15,573 nucleotides of DNA from an uncultured bacterium (GTDB lineage Bacteria; Verrucomicrobiota; Lentisphaeria; Oligosphaerales; Oligosphaeraceae), in contig CACZQQ010000140.1 in the NCBI GenBank assembly GCA_902783355.1, positions 1 to 15,573 of the forward strand, written 5' to 3'. The notes beneath the pieces were generated by a model. That model saw only the letters and a program-made list of their open reading frames with translations, did not search any database and was not told the DNA's origin. Of the stretch, positions 14,151-15,573 are shown piece by piece; position 1 is the first letter of the stretch, and the number at the start of each line of letters is the position of its first letter. A program made the position numbers and the translations under genes.

Positions 14151-15573
14151 TTATTGGTTGACGGAGCCGACCTGGATGTTCTCGACATTGACGATGCCGC
14201 CGCATGTGGCGGAGCCGTCGCCGAAGGAGAGGATGCTGGCGTCGCGCTTGAACTGGGCCTTGGCCGTGCCCTGGAGGACGAATTGGCCGTTGAGCCACAT
14301 GCGGCAGGCGGCGGTCGCCATGTCGTATTCCACGAAGAGCTCGTAGCTGACATCGGGCTCGAAGGTCACGGGCACCGTGCCGAAGGTGGTCGAGATGGCC
14401 TTCGGGCGGAGGCGGAGGATGAGCTCGTTCGTCTTGCCGTCGACCACCTTGGCGAGGACGACTGTGTAGAAATCGGTCTCGCCTTCGCCGGCGGGCGCCT
14501 TGGCGAGGGAGAAGCGCGTCGAGAGGCCGAGCCTGTCGCCGCATTTGTCCAGGAAGGAGAGGTCGACGGCGTGGATGGACTGCCACCGCTGACTGGGGTG
14601 GTCGTTGTTCAGGCGGAGGAGCCCCTTCTCCAGGCCGATGCGGTCCTTGACGTAGCTGGAGCGCCAGACGGCGCCGTCCGGCAGGCCGTCGGCGGAATCG
14701 TAGGCGACGACGGGCGTGAAGGCGGGCTGCGGCACCGGCTTGGCGAGCCAGGCGTAGCGCACGGCCTTCAGGACATGGGTCTCGGCGCCCTTGGGCGGCA
14801 GAAGCAGGACGCCGCTGTTGCGCATGACGGCGGTCGCCTGGGCGCTTTCGTTCTTCATGAGGCCCCCGTTCAGGAGGAGCGTCACAAAGTTGTTGCCGAC
14901 CTGGAAGGCGCTGCCGCCCCTGAGGCCCGCCAGGCTCTTGTCTCCGTTCTCCTCCATCTTGAGGGTGAAGGGGCCGTCGGCGGGCACCGTGAGCGTGGCG
15001 CCGCCGTCGAAGTCAAGCCTGTTGCCGTGGAATGTGGCGATGATGGCTGTGCCGCCGTTGGAGAGGATGAAGCGCGTGCCGTCGGGGGGCAGGGCGTCGA
15101 AGTCGGCCTCGGCGGCGATGTGGTCGCGGCTGTAGGCGTGCCTGCCGGCGGCGAGCGCCATCGTCTCGGAGGCTTCCTGCGCCCAGGCCGGCACCTCCGT
15201 GAAGGCCTCCTCCTTGGCAATCCGCACGTCCACGGCCAGATCCTGCAGGGAGGCGGAGGCGGAGGGCATGCGCAGCTTGACCTCCTTCCAGTAGGAGGTG
15301 CTTGTCCCCTCGTCGGAGAGCGAGCCGAGGACGATCCCCTTGAGGTGCATGTCGCCGTCGGCGTACAGCGCGCCCGTGTATTCGGCCCGCGGGTCGTCCA
15401 CGCTGACGGAGAGGCGGCCTTCCAGGAGGCGCTTGCCGTCGGCCTCGACGTAGATGTCGTCGCCGTTGATGCGGACGCGGTAGGTATGGAAGGCATTGGC
15501 GGTGTTGAACTTGGCGCTGACGTTGGCGTGCTGGAGGCGGAGGCCGTCCTTCAAGAGGAGGAGGGTCTCGCAG
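14151..15573 (-). CDS. Large secreted beta-rich protein, paralogue of the 881-aa protein (5' end beyond the window)
   Basis: Only the last 474 or so residues are in the window; the frame is open to the right edge, so the N-terminus lies outside. The first 250 visible residues align with residues 630-881 of the 881-aa protein: FHTYRVRIN matches [20 protein letters not shown] matches [29 protein letters not shown] matches GSLADEGTGTSFWKNVTL, and [10 protein letters not shown] matches LKDLQVDVRI. Alternating polar/hydrophobic strands fit a concanavalin/LamG-like jelly roll. After this the protein has an extra domain of about 180 residues (from about [15 protein letters not shown]) that repeats jelly-roll features such as [28 protein letters not shown], absent from the 881-aa protein. 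The missing part may hold a TIM barrel like its paralogue. It ends with TAA 34 bases before icd and may be part of the same transcript. Substrate unknown. Confidence 0.85.
   Translation of the reverse strand, partial: CETLLLLKDGLRLQHANVSAKFNTANAFHTYRVRINGDDIYVEADGKRLLEGRLSVSVDDPRAEYTGALYADGDMHLKGIVLGSLSDEGTSTSYWKEVKLRMPSASASLQDLAVDVRIAKEEAFTEVPAWAQEASETMALAAGRHAYSRDHIAAEADFDALPPDGTRFILSNGGTAIIATFHGNRLDFDGGATLTVPADGPFTLKMEENGDKSLAGLRGGSAFQVGNNFVTLLLNGGLMKNESAQATAVMRNSGVLLLPPKGAETHVLKAVRYAWLAKPVPQPAFTPVVAYDSADGLPDGAVWRSSYVKDRIGLEKGLLRLNNDHPSQRWQSIHAVDLSFLDKCGDRLGLSTRFSLAKAPAGEGETDFYTVVLAKVVDGKTNELILRLRPKAISTTFGTVPVTFEPDVSYELFVEYDMATAACRMWLNGQFVLQGTAKAQFKRDASILSFGDGSATCGGIVNVENIQVGSVNQ

Noticed and set aside
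14117..14353. N-terminal extension of isocitrate dehydrogenase up to 14353
   Set aside because: It overlaps the preceding gene's coding end in another frame and has no similarity to Icd; the normal N-terminus begins at 14116.

Overview
The window looks like a GC-rich (roughly 60-65 % by eye) Gram-negative genome, most likely a member of the Lentisphaerota (Victivallales-like) or a near relative in the PVC group. The clues are a type II-secretion/pilin-like protein with the N-terminus [19 protein letters not shown] and a C-terminal 'FLDGH' motif, large signal-peptide-bearing TIM-barrel/jelly-roll proteins, a stand-alone FAD oxidoreductase, and an outer-membrane lipid transport (MCE/Mla-type) operon. 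This is inferred from protein style only; there is no rRNA in the window. Every gene I accept is on the minus strand, so the text below reads from high to low coordinates. The many long plus-strand reading frames are GC-driven shadows.

Right end (15573-14151): the C-terminal part of a large secreted protein, cut by the window edge. Then 34 bases to a tightly packed run of eight genes (14116-4569): NADP-type isocitrate dehydrogenase (icd), an unknown 241-aa protein with an acidic proline-rich linker, an MlaE-type permease with an N-terminal STAS-like domain, an MlaF-type ATPase, an MCE (MlaD-like) protein, a transport-auxiliary lipoprotein, an 877-aa exported TPR protein, and an FAD-dependent oxidoreductase. 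Gaps are mostly 3-34 bases, so the run is probably one transcript or a few overlapping ones. Four of the genes form a complete-looking MCE lipid transporter: permease, ATPase, periplasmic MCE subunit and lipoprotein. The unknown protein and the TPR protein are candidates for extra envelope parts.

Middle (4568-4214): a 355-base gene-free stretch holding a compact repeat. Two 35-base copies of a palindromic sequence lie in inverted orientation, with compensatory stem changes between them, plus a third broken copy and an internal direct repeat. This resembles a REPIN/REP doublet. It is followed by a sigma70-like promoter and an 8-G leader tract for a 252-aa prepilin-like protein (4213-3455), which ends at a textbook intrinsic terminator (3431-3405).

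Left end: an 881-aa secreted TIM-barrel protein (3373-728), whose C-terminal third is clearly homologous to the truncated protein at the right edge. Next comes a 63-base spacer with two copies of the palindrome TTGCA-S-TGCAA, and then the start of a less GC-rich membrane protein gene that runs off the left edge (664-1).

I found no tRNA, rRNA, CRISPR array, transposase gene or clear prophage. The items that look least described are the palindromic repeat element, the paired operator-like palindromes, the unknown gene between icd and mlaE, and the pair of secreted paralogues.
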